Positions 14,194-22,278 of a stretch of DNA of 22,664 nt are shown piece after piece. The position numbers were made by a program, and so were the translations under genes. Under the pieces are notes generated by a model. The model was given only the letters and a program-made list of their open reading frames with translations. It was not told the DNA's origin and did not search any database. The stretch is from Dehalococcoidia bacterium (GTDB lineage: Bacteria; Chloroflexota; Dehalococcoidia; Lucifugimonadales; SHYF01): contig SHYF01000002.1 in assembly GCA_009692985.1 (NCBI GenBank), forward strand, positions 1 to 22,664. Reading direction: 5' to 3'. How positions within the stretch are numbered: position 1 is the stretch's first letter; each line of letters starts with the position of its first letter.

Positions 14194-15423
14194 GTGACAC
14201 TCCATTCCTTACAAGATGTCCTGGTAGAGCGGATTGCCGCCCGCCAGAAAATAACATTCGCTGACTTCATGGCACTGGTGTTGTATTGGCCCCGGGGCGG
14301 CTACTATACAACCACAAGCGCCTCCGCCTCTGCTGGCGACTACTTTACCGCTCCTTCCGCCCACCCGGTCTTTGGCGCTATCCTGGCCCTCCTGCTAGAG
14401 GAGATGTGGAGGCTGCTGGACTGCCCTCGCCCCTTTGTGGTGGTGGAGCCAGGCGCCGGATCTGGCCAGCTTGCTCGGGACATCACCGCTTACGCCGAGC
14501 ATTTGGACGCCTCTTTCAGGCAGGCGCTGCAATACGTGGCCGTGGACAGGTCCGCCAGGCTGGCCTCGAGTCCTGGCGATGGCTCTTTTGAGCGTCTAAT
14601 TGCCGCCGGACTCCCGCTCAAGGGCGTGACCGGTTGTATTCTATCCAACGAGCTGCTGGATGCCCTGCCTGTCCATCGCGTTACCATTCGCAATGGCCGA
14701 CTCCAGGAGATATACGTTGCCTATAAGGATGGGCGATTTCTGGAGGTGGAGGATGAACCTTCTACACCCCTTCTCGTCGCCCGCCTGGCTGGAGAAGGGG
14801 TGTCCCTGGAGGAGGGACAGCGAGCGGAGTTGTGTCTTGAACTCGACTCCTGGGTGCAAGATGTGGCCGCCGTCCTGGAGCGCGGCTTTGTGCTGACCGT
14901 GGACTACGGGTACGAGGCCCAGGATCTGTACTCGCGGCATCGCTTTCCCGGAACGCTTCGCTGCTACTATCGCCACACTTTGGCGTCCAGCCCCTATGTG
15001 CGGGTGGGCGAGCAGGACATTACGGCCCACGTGGACTTCACCGCCGTTGCATCTTTGGGAGCCAGATACGGCCTGGCCAGCCAGCCGTTGCAGACCCAAG
15101 CGGTCTTCCTCAACAACCTGGGGATGCAATCCTTCCAGCGTCGCCTGGCAACATCCGGACTGGGCCAGAGGCAGAGGGACGCCAACCGCATGGCGATGCT
15201 GGATCTGGCCCGCGCCGGCGGCATGGGCGACTTCAAAGTGCTAGTCCAGAGCAAGAATATTGCCGCCAGCGCCATATTTGGCGTACAGGGTGCCTCCGCC
15301 GAATGGAAGGATCGGCTGGAAAGGCTGCCGTTGCCCCTGCTGGATGACCAGCATCTGGCGCTTATGGAGGCCAGGTACCCTCATGCTGCCCATAGCTGGG
15401 GCGAAGGCTGGCCTTGGCGGTAG
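14194..15423 (+). CDS. SAM-dependent methyltransferase, MidA/NDUFAF7 family (COG1565)
   Basis: Class I methyltransferase of 409 residues. Family signatures occur in order: PRGGYYTT, then GDYFTAPSAHPVFGALLA-like sequence near 48, SAM-binding VEPGAGSG at 84-91, SNELLDALPVHR near 151, DYGYEAQDLYS, GTLRCYYRH, and QDITAHVDFTAV. The mitochondrial homologue NDUFAF7 methylates an arginine of complex I subunit NDUFS2; whether the bacterial protein does the same is unknown. Start is GTG with only a weak GGAAC upstream. It has a predicted promoter of its own. nuoE/F/G homologues lie 4.4 kb downstream, which may be coincidence. Confidence 0.9.
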   Translation: MTLHSLQDVLVERIAARQKITFADFMALVLYWPRGGYYTTTSASASAGDYFTAPSAHPVFGAILALLLEEMWRLLDCPRPFVVVEPGAGSGQLARDITAYAEHLDASFRQALQYVAVDRSARLASSPGDGSFERLIAAGLPLKGVTGCILSNELLDALPVHRVTIRNGRLQEIYVAYKDGRFLEVEDEPSTPLLVARLAGEGVSLEEGQRAELCLELDSWVQDVAAVLERGFVLTVDYGYEAQDLYSRHRFPGTLRCYYRHTLASSPYVRVGEQDITAHVDFTAVASLGARYGLASQPLQTQAVFLNNLGMQSFQRRLATSGLGQRQRDANRMAMLDLARAGGMGDFKVLVQSKNIAASAIFGVQGASAEWKDRLERLPLPLLDDQHLALMEARYPHAAHSWGEGWPWR

Positions 15424-15440
15424 CACGCTGCTGAGAAGGA

Positions 15441-15605
15441 GGAGTCCAGAGTGGCAAAGCCCTGGAGCCTGCCCTGAGTGAGCCGAAGCCCTGAGCGAAG
15501 CGAATGGGGAAGCCGAAGGGGTGGGGGTCTGGGGGTACCCCCCAGATTTATTTTCTACCCCCTTCCTGGCAGGAAGGGGGTCAGGGGGATGGTCGAAAGG
15601 GTTCT
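15441..15605 (+). repeat. G-rich hairpin repeat, copy F, with nested 55-nt segment
   Basis: Starts GAGTCCAG with a degenerate first hairpin. It then carries a 55-nt segment (15466-15520) shared, in reverse, with 10616-10670. Hairpin 2 is at 15528-15546 (TCTGGGGG / CCCCCAGA, perfect 8 bp). Hairpin 3 is at 15558-15580 (CCCCCTTCCT / AGGAAGGGGG, perfect 10 bp). The tail TCAGGGGGATGGTCGAA matches copy A and resembles copy G. Confidence 0.85.
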
Positions 15606-15735
15606 TCAGTAGCCTGCTAGTGCCGTTGGCTGCCAGCACCCCAACGGGAACCAGCATACACTTTGACTTGTGCCAGCAAATCTCCACCACGTATACTGGA
15701 CTCCACAAACCGGCCAAGAAAAAGGTGGTCGTACC

Positions 15736-16809
15736 TTGCGTAGTCCCCGCTTATGGCTAGGCCTGGCCTTTAGCCTGCTATTCCTGGGCCTCCTGCTCTG
15801 GCGCGTCGATCTCAAGGAGACGATGCAAAGCCTGAAGGAGGCCAACTACTTATTCGTTATACCTGGCGTGGCAGTCTACTTCCTGGGAGCGCTCTTCCGT
15901 ACTCTGCGGTGGAGGCTGCTTCTATTCCATTTGCAGCCCATAGCCGCGGGCAGGCTGTTTCCAGTGGTGGTGGTAGGATACATGGCCAATAACCTACTGC
16001 CGGTGCGCCTGGGAGAGCTGGTGCGCAGCTACTACCTGGGCCAGCGGGAAGGCGTGAGCAAGTCTGCGGCTCTAGCCACCATACTTGTGGAGCGGGTCGT
16101 GGATGGCGTGGTGCTTCTCTTCGTCTTGGTTGCTCTATCTCTTGTTCTGCCAGTAACCGGCCTGGTGGAGGGTGTGGCTAGGAGCATGAGCATACCGTGG
16201 CCCCTCCTGGTATCGGCGGTTGTTGCGCCCTTCGTGTTGGTCCTGGGACTCATGGTGATGATGGCCTATGACCCTCCGAGAGCGCTCGCCTTGACCGGCC
16301 TTTTGGTCAAGCCATTGCCTGTCAGAGTGAAGGCGCGCATCCTGGGGTTGTTGGAGACGTTCGTCGCTGGCCTGGGTGTCCTGCGCTATCCAGGGCGCAT
16401 TCCCTTGCTCCTGCTGCTGTCGCTCGCGGTCTGGTTGGCCGAAGGAGCAATGTACTACTTTGTTGCCCTCTCTTTTGGACTGGCATCGTCCCTCGGCGGA
16501 TTGACAGGCATGGCTGCGGCAATGCTTGCCGTGGTATGCACATCCAACCTGGGTTCGGCGCTGCCCTCCTCTCAAGGTGCCATCGGGCCTTTCGAGCTGT
16601 TCGCCGTGGCCACGCTGGTGGTCCTGGGCGTCCAGCGAGAGGCCGCCCTTGCATACACTGTTGCCTTGCACGTAGCTTTGCTGGTGCCGGTAACTCTTCT
16701 GGGGCTTTTGTACCTGTGGATGGGTAAGGAGTCCCTGGTGCAACTGGTGCGCCTGGGGACAGGCAACGCTTCTGTGGAGCAACCCAGCAGGGCAAGGGAT
16801 GCCCCTTGA
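15736..16809 (+). CDS. Lysylphosphatidylglycerol synthase transmembrane-domain (UPF0104) family protein
   Basis: Polytopic membrane protein of about 357 residues with roughly eight hydrophobic segments. Recognised from FRTLRWRLLL, then MANNLLPVRLGELVRSYYLG and SKSAALATILVERVVDG, the family's conserved core. It has only the membrane (flippase-like) domain and lacks the MprF aminoacyl-transferase domain, so lysyl-lipid synthesis should not be assumed. The TTG at 15736 is preferred: AAAAAGGTGG lies 7 nt upstream and the protein then starts as relatives do (LRSPRLWLGLAFSLLF). An in-frame GTG at 15670 would add 22 residues. Its stop overlaps the next gene by 4 bp. Confidence 0.87.
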   Translation: MRSPRLWLGLAFSLLFLGLLLWRVDLKETMQSLKEANYLFVIPGVAVYFLGALFRTLRWRLLLFHLQPIAAGRLFPVVVVGYMANNLLPVRLGELVRSYYLGQREGVSKSAALATILVERVVDGVVLLFVLVALSLVLPVTGLVEGVARSMSIPWPLLVSAVVAPFVLVLGLMVMMAYDPPRALALTGLLVKPLPVRVKARILGLLETFVAGLGVLRYPGRIPLLLLLSLAVWLAEGAMYYFVALSFGLASSLGGLTGMAAAMLAVVCTSNLGSALPSSQGAIGPFELFAVATLVVLGVQREAALAYTVALHVALLVPVTLLGLLYLWMGKESLVQLVRLGTGNASVEQPSRARDAP

Positions 16810-18128
16810 AGGTAGGCATCATCGGAGGCGGCGTTGGTGGATTGGGCGCAGCCTACTATTTGGCCGAGCGAGGCCACCAGGTGGCGCTCTACGAACGCGC
16901 GCCATTTCTGGGCGGCCTGGCTTCAACCTTCGACGTTGGTGGCGGACGGCTGGAGCGGTTCTACCACCACCTGTTCCTTTCAGACACCACCATCATCGGG
17001 CTGCTGAATGAGCTGGGGCTTGGCGACCGGCTTATATGGGAAGACTCCAAGACAGCCTTCTATTACAAAGGCAAGATATACCCGTTCTCCACGCCCATGG
17101 ACCTGCTGCGGTTCAAGCCCGTCAGCCTGATAGACCGCGTGCGGCTGGGGCTGGTGACGGTTTACCTGCAACGGGTCAAGAACTGGCGGAAGTTCGAAAA
17201 CACAACGGCTGCTTCCTTCATGCGCAAGTGGGCGGGAAAACGCAACTACGAGGTGATCTGGGAGCCGCTGCTCAAAGGCAAGTTCACCACCTACCACGAC
17301 CAGATCGCAATGCCGTGGCTATGGACCAAGTTCGCTACGCGGGTCTCTTCCAGGGACAAGACATTCAAGGAGAAGCTGGGCTACATCCGTGGAAGCTGGG
17401 GAGTCCTGATAGACACGTTGGAGGAGCGCATAAAGCAGCGGGGCGGTGAAATCCACACCAGCACATCCGTCAACCGTATCCTTACGGAGGGCGGCCGCGT
17501 CACTGGTCTGGAAGTCCAATCCCAGGAAGGCCAGCCCGCCCAGCGCCCCTTCGACCTGGTCATCGCCACCATTCCTAGCTTTGCTCTGCCGCGCCTGCTG
17601 GAGCTGCCTCAGGAGTACGCAGCCAAGCTGCACGGGGTGGACTACGAGGGCGCCATTGCAGTCATCTGGGTGCTCAGGCAAAGCCTGTCGCCCATCTACT
17701 GGCTGAACATCGCCGACCCGGACATCCCATTCCTTCTGGTGCTGGAGCAGACCAATCTGGTGCCCTCTTCGGAGTACGGTGGCAAGCACATCGTCTATAC
17801 TGCCAACTACGTCACCCGCTACGACCCACGTTGGTCCAAGTCGCCAGAGGAGATCGTCCAGGAGTACATACCCCACATGAAGAAGATCAACCCCGACTTT
17901 GACGAGTCTTGGATAGAGACCTACTACGTGCACAAAGAGCCTGCTGCCCAGCCCATTGTGACTGTCAACTACAGTGAAAAGATGCCTTCCACCAGGACGC
18001 CCGTCAAAGGTCTGTGGCTGGCGGCAATGAGCCAGGTCTATCCGGAGGATAGGGGTACCAACTACAGCCTGAAGCTGGCTATCGAGGTGGCGCGCCAGGC
18101 GGAAGAGGAGATGGGGAGGGCAGAGTGA
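16806..18128 (+). CDS. NAD(P)/FAD-dependent oxidoreductase, amine-oxidase/protoporphyrinogen-oxidase-like
   Basis: Flavoprotein of 440 residues. The N-terminal dinucleotide-binding motif is VGIIGGGVGGLGAAYYLAERG, followed by YERAPFLGGLASTF, the second FAD contact. The middle carries FYHHLFLSD and WEPLLKGKF. The C-terminal FAD motif is GLWLAAMSQVYPEDRGTNYS. This pattern places it near protoporphyrinogen oxidase-like and carotenoid/sterol-type amine oxidases; the substrate is unknown. Translation starts at TTG overlapping the previous stop (TTGA), with AAGGG about 8 nt upstream, so it is coupled to the membrane protein before it. The pair may act on a common lipid or isoprenoid, which is inference. 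Confidence 0.88.
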   Translation: MKVGIIGGGVGGLGAAYYLAERGHQVALYERAPFLGGLASTFDVGGGRLERFYHHLFLSDTTIIGLLNELGLGDRLIWEDSKTAFYYKGKIYPFSTPMDLLRFKPVSLIDRVRLGLVTVYLQRVKNWRKFENTTAASFMRKWAGKRNYEVIWEPLLKGKFTTYHDQIAMPWLWTKFATRVSSRDKTFKEKLGYIRGSWGVLIDTLEERIKQRGGEIHTSTSVNRILTEGGRVTGLEVQSQEGQPAQRPFDLVIATIPSFALPRLLELPQEYAAKLHGVDYEGAIAVIWVLRQSLSPIYWLNIADPDIPFLLVLEQTNLVPSSEYGGKHIVYTANYVTRYDPRWSKSPEEIVQEYIPHMKKINPDFDESWIETYYVHKEPAAQPIVTVNYSEKMPSTRTPVKGLWLAAMSQVYPEDRGTNYSLKLAIEVARQAEEEMGRAE

Positions 18129-18176
18129 GCTTGTGTAAGGACAGGTGAAGAATTACCTGCGTGGCGAACCAGGCAA

Positions 18177-18201
18177 AGTTCGAATCCCCTATGGCCCACC
18201 A
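18177..18201 (+). other. tRNA 3'-end-like fragment (possible attachment-site remnant)
   Basis: AGTTCGAATCCCCTATGG followed by CCCACCA looks like the T-loop, 3' T-stem, acceptor strand and CCA of a tRNA or tmRNA. The 5' T-stem strand and the rest of the molecule are missing: the bases before TTCGAAT do not pair with CCCCT, and the glf-like coding sequence ends only ~50 bp upstream. It is therefore a fragment. An inverted near-copy lies at 19700-19717 beyond the nuclease locus. Confidence 0.5.
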
Positions 18202-18229
18202 GCCCCCACACAACGTCGCCGGCAACTCA

Positions 18230-18246
18230 CCCGTTTGTTGAACGGG
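18230..18246 (+). other. Small perfect hairpin
   Basis: CCCGTT, loop TGTTG, AACGGG: a 6-bp perfect stem, flanked by CACCC/GGGTG further out. It lies between the tRNA-like fragment and the nuclease gene. There is no T-run, so a terminator is not claimed. Confidence 0.35.
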
Positions 18247-18328
18247 CGTTCAGTGGGTGCACCACTTGAAACCACGAGGCCCATAACGTGAAGGATTATT
18301 GCAGCGCCCAGCCCAGCAGAGAGACACG

Positions 18329-19579
18329 ATGAATCAAGTAGCCGGGGATGCACGGCATGAAGCCGAGTTATTGTCGTCTCTACCTCCAATTGTCGGCTAT
18401 TACAAGCGGTCTGTGATGCAAATGATGGGTGTCATCCGTGGTCTGAGAGCGGATCCATCGTCGGCGAGGGAAACATGCTTGAGTTTGCAGAGGACGCTGT
18501 TGGGGAGAATCCAGTATGTGGAAAACAGGATACGAGTCATCAGATCCCAGATCAAGAGTGCCAAGGCAGCCTTGAGTGGGTACGATGGTTCGAGGCCAGA
18601 CTAAGACTCACGCGCGTCAGCTCAAGAGCGCGATCCTAGCTCGAAAGAGCAGGTTGGAAGGGTACAAGCGGGTGTTGCACATTCTGAAGGATGTTGGAGA
18701 CGCCCTTGCGTTCACGTACGTTGATAAGTATGACATCAAGCCCATGCGTTTCAAGGAGGCATCTGGCTTCGTATCCGGAAAAGTAGGATTGCGGGAGGAA
18801 TGGCGCCTGCTGCAAAAAGTATTTAACCTGGGGGGCATTGGTATATTGAACGACCTCACCCATTGCCTCCGGTACGGCGATATCACTGCGGTGCGGGGAG
18901 ACAGTCTGCTCGCCATTGTCGAAGTGAAGTCGGGGAGGAATAGGAACCAGAGAGCAAGGAGGCAATCGACGGGGATCGAGAGAATAGTGGACTACCTGAA
19001 AACCGGCACGACGCGTGACCTGTACGGAATACAGGGCGAGTTCAAAAGATTCGCAGTTCGCGGCGAAGAGGTGAATCATAGAGAGAGGATGGACGCCATC
19101 ATTCGGAAGGCAAGGAAAGACGGTCTGAGTTGGGAAGAAGTCGAAAGGGCCTTTTCTATGTCGTAACGTACAAAGGCGAACTGGATTGGATGGACTCGGT
19201 GAGACAGAAATGTAAAGGTCAGCCAATGCTAGCGGTTGCTAATGCATCCAAATGGCAGAATCTCGCCTACTACCCTTTCACGTTGTCAATCTACAATCTG
19301 GATGCGTTGTGGGAGTTCTATCTTGGGAACATGGTTATTGCAATAGTCGTCGATACCAAGATACTGGAGGAGCGGTTCAACTCTCTAGCGTTGTCAGCGG
19401 AACTGATAGATGAAGAAGACTGGATAATAAAGATAGATTATCCAAGTTGGCAGATGGCCGGACCTGAGGCAACGGAATGCAGGGTCAGCCGCAAGTTCTT
19501 CAACCGCTTGTTCGCTGAGTTCTTGAGTCTAGAGTGGGTGTGTCATCAGATTGCCTGCGTAGTGAGGAGTGAGGAATAG
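18329..19579 (+). pseudogene. PD-(D/E)XK-type nuclease gene broken by two compensating frameshifts
   Basis: Three overlapping frames read as one protein of about 416 residues. Part 1 (18329-18604) is helical, probably coiled coil (ENRIRVIRSQIKSAKAA). Part 2 (about 18576-19166) continues that helix (KSAILARKSRLEGYKRVLHI). It then has GDITAVRGD and IVEVKSG, with Asp codon at 18879, Glu at 18921 and Lys at 18927: the D...ExK nuclease pattern. Part 3 (about 19130-19579) is a C-terminal domain (LFYVVTYKGELDWMD). Shifts occur near GGG 18578-18580 and TTTT 19152-19155 and cancel. Start is ATG 18329 with a weak GAGAG. Base composition is more A/T-rich than the neighbours, suggesting transfer. Alternatives are sequencing errors or three separate genes. 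I do not recognise the family. Confidence 0.55.
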
Positions 19580-19794
19580 TGGCACGGATGGAAGGAACGA
19601 GTCCAAGTGAAGCCCATGTCTCAGGATGTAGCCAGCAAGTGCCTCCGCCTGGCCGCTACGTCGGGCCGCAGAAAGTTCGAGTACTGGCCACAGAGCCCCC
19701 CGTAGGGGATTCGAACTGGTACCATCACTATACATTTGGTGACTAGCCAGGTTCAAGCACGCCACGCTCGTCAGGTTTTGTGCCCGCTCGTGTA
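19580..19794. other. Spacer after the nuclease locus
   Basis: No gene seen in about 215 bp. It contains the inverted tRNA-like fragment at 19700-19717 and a small CCCC-GTA-GGGG hairpin overlapping it. The rest shows no motif I can name. Confidence 0.4.
19700..19717 (-). other. tRNA 3'-end-like fragment, inverted partner
   Basis: On the minus strand this reads AGTTCGAATCCCCTACGG, matching 18177-18194 at 17 of 18 positions. As with that copy, the upstream T-stem strand does not pair, so it is not a tRNA gene. The two fragments face each other across the nuclease locus. Confidence 0.5.
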
Positions 19795-19824
19795 TTGAAC
19801 CCTCTTCAAAGATTGTGATATTAT
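19795..19824 (+). promoter_or_regulatory. Sigma70-type promoter for the nuoEFG module
   Basis: TTGAAC at 19795-19800, 18-bp spacer, TATTAT at 19819-19824. Transcription would start near 19831, giving a ~34-nt leader that includes the AGGGAG Shine-Dalgarno of nuoE. Confidence 0.5.
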
Positions 19825-19864
19825 TCTCATACTGTTTCCTCGCTCTACTTCCAGGGAGTAGCCT

Positions 19865-20383
19865 GTGACTTCTCAGAGCCATGCACTGCGCCAGACCATT
19901 CGCCAGGCGCTGGCCAAACGCCAGGACGGCACTGTCACAGTTCTTTCCTCGCTTCTGGCGGTTGAGGACGCCATCGGCTACATTCCCTCGGAGGCTATCG
20001 AAGAGGTGGCGGATCTCACCCACACCACAGTCAACGATGTCTGGGGCGTGGCATCTTTCTACACCAACTTCCGCTTCACCCCGCCTGGTCAGCACATCCT
20101 AGAGGTGTGCTGGGGGCCTACCTGCCATCTCTTGGGCGCTCCTGCCATTGTGAAAGCTGCCCTGGACTCCCTGGGCCTGGCCTCGGAGGGCGACACGCCT
20201 GATGGTGGCGTAACATTCAAGTACAACACGTGCCTCGGTGCCTGCGCCCAGGCCCCGGTGATGGCCATAGACCATCAACTCGTGGGCAGAGCGACGCCCC
20301 AGGCGGCACGTGAGAAGGTCTCCAAACTACAAGCTCCCAAGGACGCCAGTGGCCAGGGCCGCTCCGTGGGTGCCCGCCAGTGA
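19865..20383 (+). CDS. nuoE: NuoE-type [2Fe-2S] subunit of an NADH-linked oxidoreductase
   Basis: Thioredoxin-fold iron-sulfur protein of 172 residues that passes electrons from the flavin subunit. The four cluster cysteines are in the family spacing: Cys82 and Cys87 (CWGPTC), Cys123 and Cys127 (CLGAC). The N-terminal helical part (SSLLAVEDAIGYIPSEAIEEVADL, then VWGVASFYTNFRFTPPG) is typical. Start is GTG with AGGGAG 6 nt upstream. It leads a nuoE-nuoF-nuoG run, which may belong to complex I, a bidirectional hydrogenase or a formate dehydrogenase; downstream genes beyond the window would decide. The C-terminal tail after about residue 155 is basic and variable. Confidence 0.94.
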   Translation: MTSQSHALRQTIRQALAKRQDGTVTVLSSLLAVEDAIGYIPSEAIEEVADLTHTTVNDVWGVASFYTNFRFTPPGQHILEVCWGPTCHLLGAPAIVKAALDSLGLASEGDTPDGGVTFKYNTCLGACAQAPVMAIDHQLVGRATPQAAREKVSKLQAPKDASGQGRSVGARQ

Positions 20384-20429
20384 ACGACGACGCCATCTGC
20401 GACTTAGAGCCAGCCTGGACTCCCTACCC

Positions 20430-22136
20430 ATGACTCAAGCCTACGCAGCATTGAAACACAGTGCCCAGGAGCGGGAGCGCCTACGGGAAGCCCAGCCGCG
20501 CATCCGAGTAGGCACAGCCCTGTGCGGCCTGGCGGCAGGTGCGGGCGAGGTTGAAGAGGCCTTTCGGAAGGAACTCCAGGCCAAGGGCAGGGGGGCTATG
20601 GTGAGCGAGGTTGGATGCCTGGGCCTCTGCTACGCCGAGCCTTTAGTAGACATAACAATTCCAGGCGGCCCTCGTGTCTTCTACGGTAATGTGACCCCGG
20701 ACCAGGTGGCTGAGCTGGTGCAATCCCACGTGGTAAATGGGCGTCCCGTGGCGCAGCGGGCGCTGGCGGCTCTGGGCGGTGGTCCTGCACTTGGCATACC
20801 CGACCTGCACGACCTGCCTATGATGAAGGGTCAGGTGCGCGTCGCCTTGCGCAACGCGGGCCACATAGACCCCACTGACATAGACCAGTACATAGCTGCC
20901 GGTGGCTATGCCGCCCTGGACAAAGCGCTCAGTGAGATGACACCCCAGCAGGTAACGGAGCAGGTGACGGCGTCTGGGTTGAGAGGTAGGGGGGGAGCCG
21001 CCTTCCCAACAGGCACCAAGTGGCGGTTCATTGCTGGCTCCCCAGGCCCGGTGAAGTACATCCTTTGCAACTGCGAAGAGGGCGACCCCGGCGCATTCAA
21101 CGACAAAGGCATTTTAGAATCCGACCCACACACCCTTGTCGAAGGCATGATACTGGCGGGCTACGCTACAGGGGCCAGCAACGGCATCATATTCATCCGC
21201 CACGGCCACGAAGGCCCCATCGAGCGCAGCAGAGCGGCCCTTCGCCACGCGTATCAGGCCGGGCTTCTGGGCAAGAATATCCTTGGCAGTAGCTTCAGCT
21301 TCGAAGCGCAAGTCTCCCTGGTGGGTGAGTCGTACGTATCCGGCGAGGAGACGGCTCTTATGGAGGCAGTGGAAGGGAAGCGGGCCATGCCGCGGTATCG
21401 TCCACCTTTTCCAGCCGCCGTTGGAGCCTGGGGTAAGCCCAGCAACATCAACAACATCAAGACGCTTTCCTACGTGCCGGAGATCATAGCCAAGGGTGGT
21501 GCATGGTTCGCTGGCATAGGAACGGAGCGCAGCAAGGGCACGGCCATCCTATGCCTCTCCGGCAGCATCCGGCGGCCTGGCATGATGGAGGTCCCTATGG
21601 GCATGACGCTACGCCATGCCCTGGAAGAGATGGCGGGAGGTGTGCCTGAAGGAAGGCACCTGAAGCTGCTGCAGACGGGTGGGCCGTTGGGCGGCGTGCT
21701 CACTGCCGACAAGCTGGATATTGCCATGGACTTCGACGCCATGGCCCGCGCGGGTGCCATCCTTGGCTCTGGCGGCATCATCGTCGCCGACGATACCACC
21801 TGCGCAGTGGACCTGACGCGCCTGCTGGTGGCCTTCTGCCAGTACGAGTCGTGCGGCAAATGTTTCCCTTGCCGGCTGGGGACAACCCACATGCTGGAGA
21901 TTTTGGAGCGCATTTGCCGTTTCCAGGCCCAGCCGGGCGATATAGACCTGATGCGTGACATTGGGAAAAGCATGGCGGTCGGCTCCCTGTGCGGCCACGG
22001 TCAACTCGGATTCAATCCGGTGCAGTCGGCGCTCAACTCATTTGCGGATGAGTTTGCCGCCCATATTCAAGACAAGCGGTGTCTAGCGGGCGTTTGTACT
22101 GGAGAGTACCTGACGCCCCAGCGTTCCAGGCGATAG
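20430..22136 (+). CDS. nuoF: NuoF-type NADH-binding, FMN and [4Fe-4S] subunit
   Basis: Accepts a hydride from NADH onto FMN; 568 residues from this start. An N-terminal thioredoxin-like domain (VGTALCGLAAGA, then GCLGLCYAEP) precedes the core, as in HydB/HoxF-like long forms. The core has GRGGAAFPTG (from 186, FMN/NADH site), NCEEGDPGAFNDKG, GEETALMEAVEG, an SLBB region and the cluster motif ESCGKCFPCR with Cys475, 478, 481 and Cys521. It ends without the extra C-terminal ferredoxin domain of HydB. ATG 20430 is preferred; in-frame GTGs at 20310 and 20370 would overlap nuoE. The Shine-Dalgarno is weak, hinting at coupling to nuoE 46 bp upstream. Confidence 0.94.
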   Translation: MTQAYAALKHSAQERERLREAQPRIRVGTALCGLAAGAGEVEEAFRKELQAKGRGAMVSEVGCLGLCYAEPLVDITIPGGPRVFYGNVTPDQVAELVQSHVVNGRPVAQRALAALGGGPALGIPDLHDLPMMKGQVRVALRNAGHIDPTDIDQYIAAGGYAALDKALSEMTPQQVTEQVTASGLRGRGGAAFPTGTKWRFIAGSPGPVKYILCNCEEGDPGAFNDKGILESDPHTLVEGMILAGYATGASNGIIFIRHGHEGPIERSRAALRHAYQAGLLGKNILGSSFSFEAQVSLVGESYVSGEETALMEAVEGKRAMPRYRPPFPAAVGAWGKPSNINNIKTLSYVPEIIAKGGAWFAGIGTERSKGTAILCLSGSIRRPGMMEVPMGMTLRHALEEMAGGVPEGRHLKLLQTGGPLGGVLTADKLDIAMDFDAMARAGAILGSGGIIVADDTTCAVDLTRLLVAFCQYESCGKCFPCRLGTTHMLEILERICRFQAQPGDIDLMRDIGKSMAVGSLCGHGQLGFNPVQSALNSFADEFAAHIQDKRCLAGVCTGEYLTPQRSRR

Positions 22137-22155
22137 CAGGTTGCTCAAGAACTTG

Positions 22156-22236
22156 CCGGGGGTTTGGGGGTGTCCCCCAACTCTCTTCTCTCCCCCCCCT
22201 TCCTCGAAGGAAGGGGGGGGGATGGTCGAAGGAGTT
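22156..22236 (+). repeat. G-rich hairpin repeat, copy G, between nuoF and nuoG
   Basis: Hairpin 2 is at 22164-22180 (TTGGGGG, TGT, CCCCCAA, perfect 7 bp). Hairpin 3 is at 22192-22220 (perfect 13-bp stem, CGA loop). The tail GGATGGTCGAAGGAGTTATT parallels GGATGGTCGAAAGGGTTCTT of copy F. The first hairpin is absent. It interrupts what should be an operon. Confidence 0.85.
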
Positions 22237-22278
22237 ATTGAAAACGCAGATACAACAGGCATTCCATACAGGCGAATC

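Noticed and set aside
15664..15697. Promoter TTGACT...TATACT before the UPF0104 gene
   Set aside because: The spacing is 22 bp, too long for a normal sigma70 promoter; only the -10-like box at 15692-15697 is suggestive.
18129..18201. Possible complete tRNA ending in CCA
   Set aside because: Only the T-loop onward is tRNA-like. The 5' T-stem strand, anticodon arm and matching acceptor strand cannot be found.
19690..19865. Possible tmRNA 5' end on the plus strand (GGGGATTCGAA)
   Set aside because: A tmRNA would need about 350 nt and would run into nuoE; the sequence is better explained as the reverse of a T-arm fragment.
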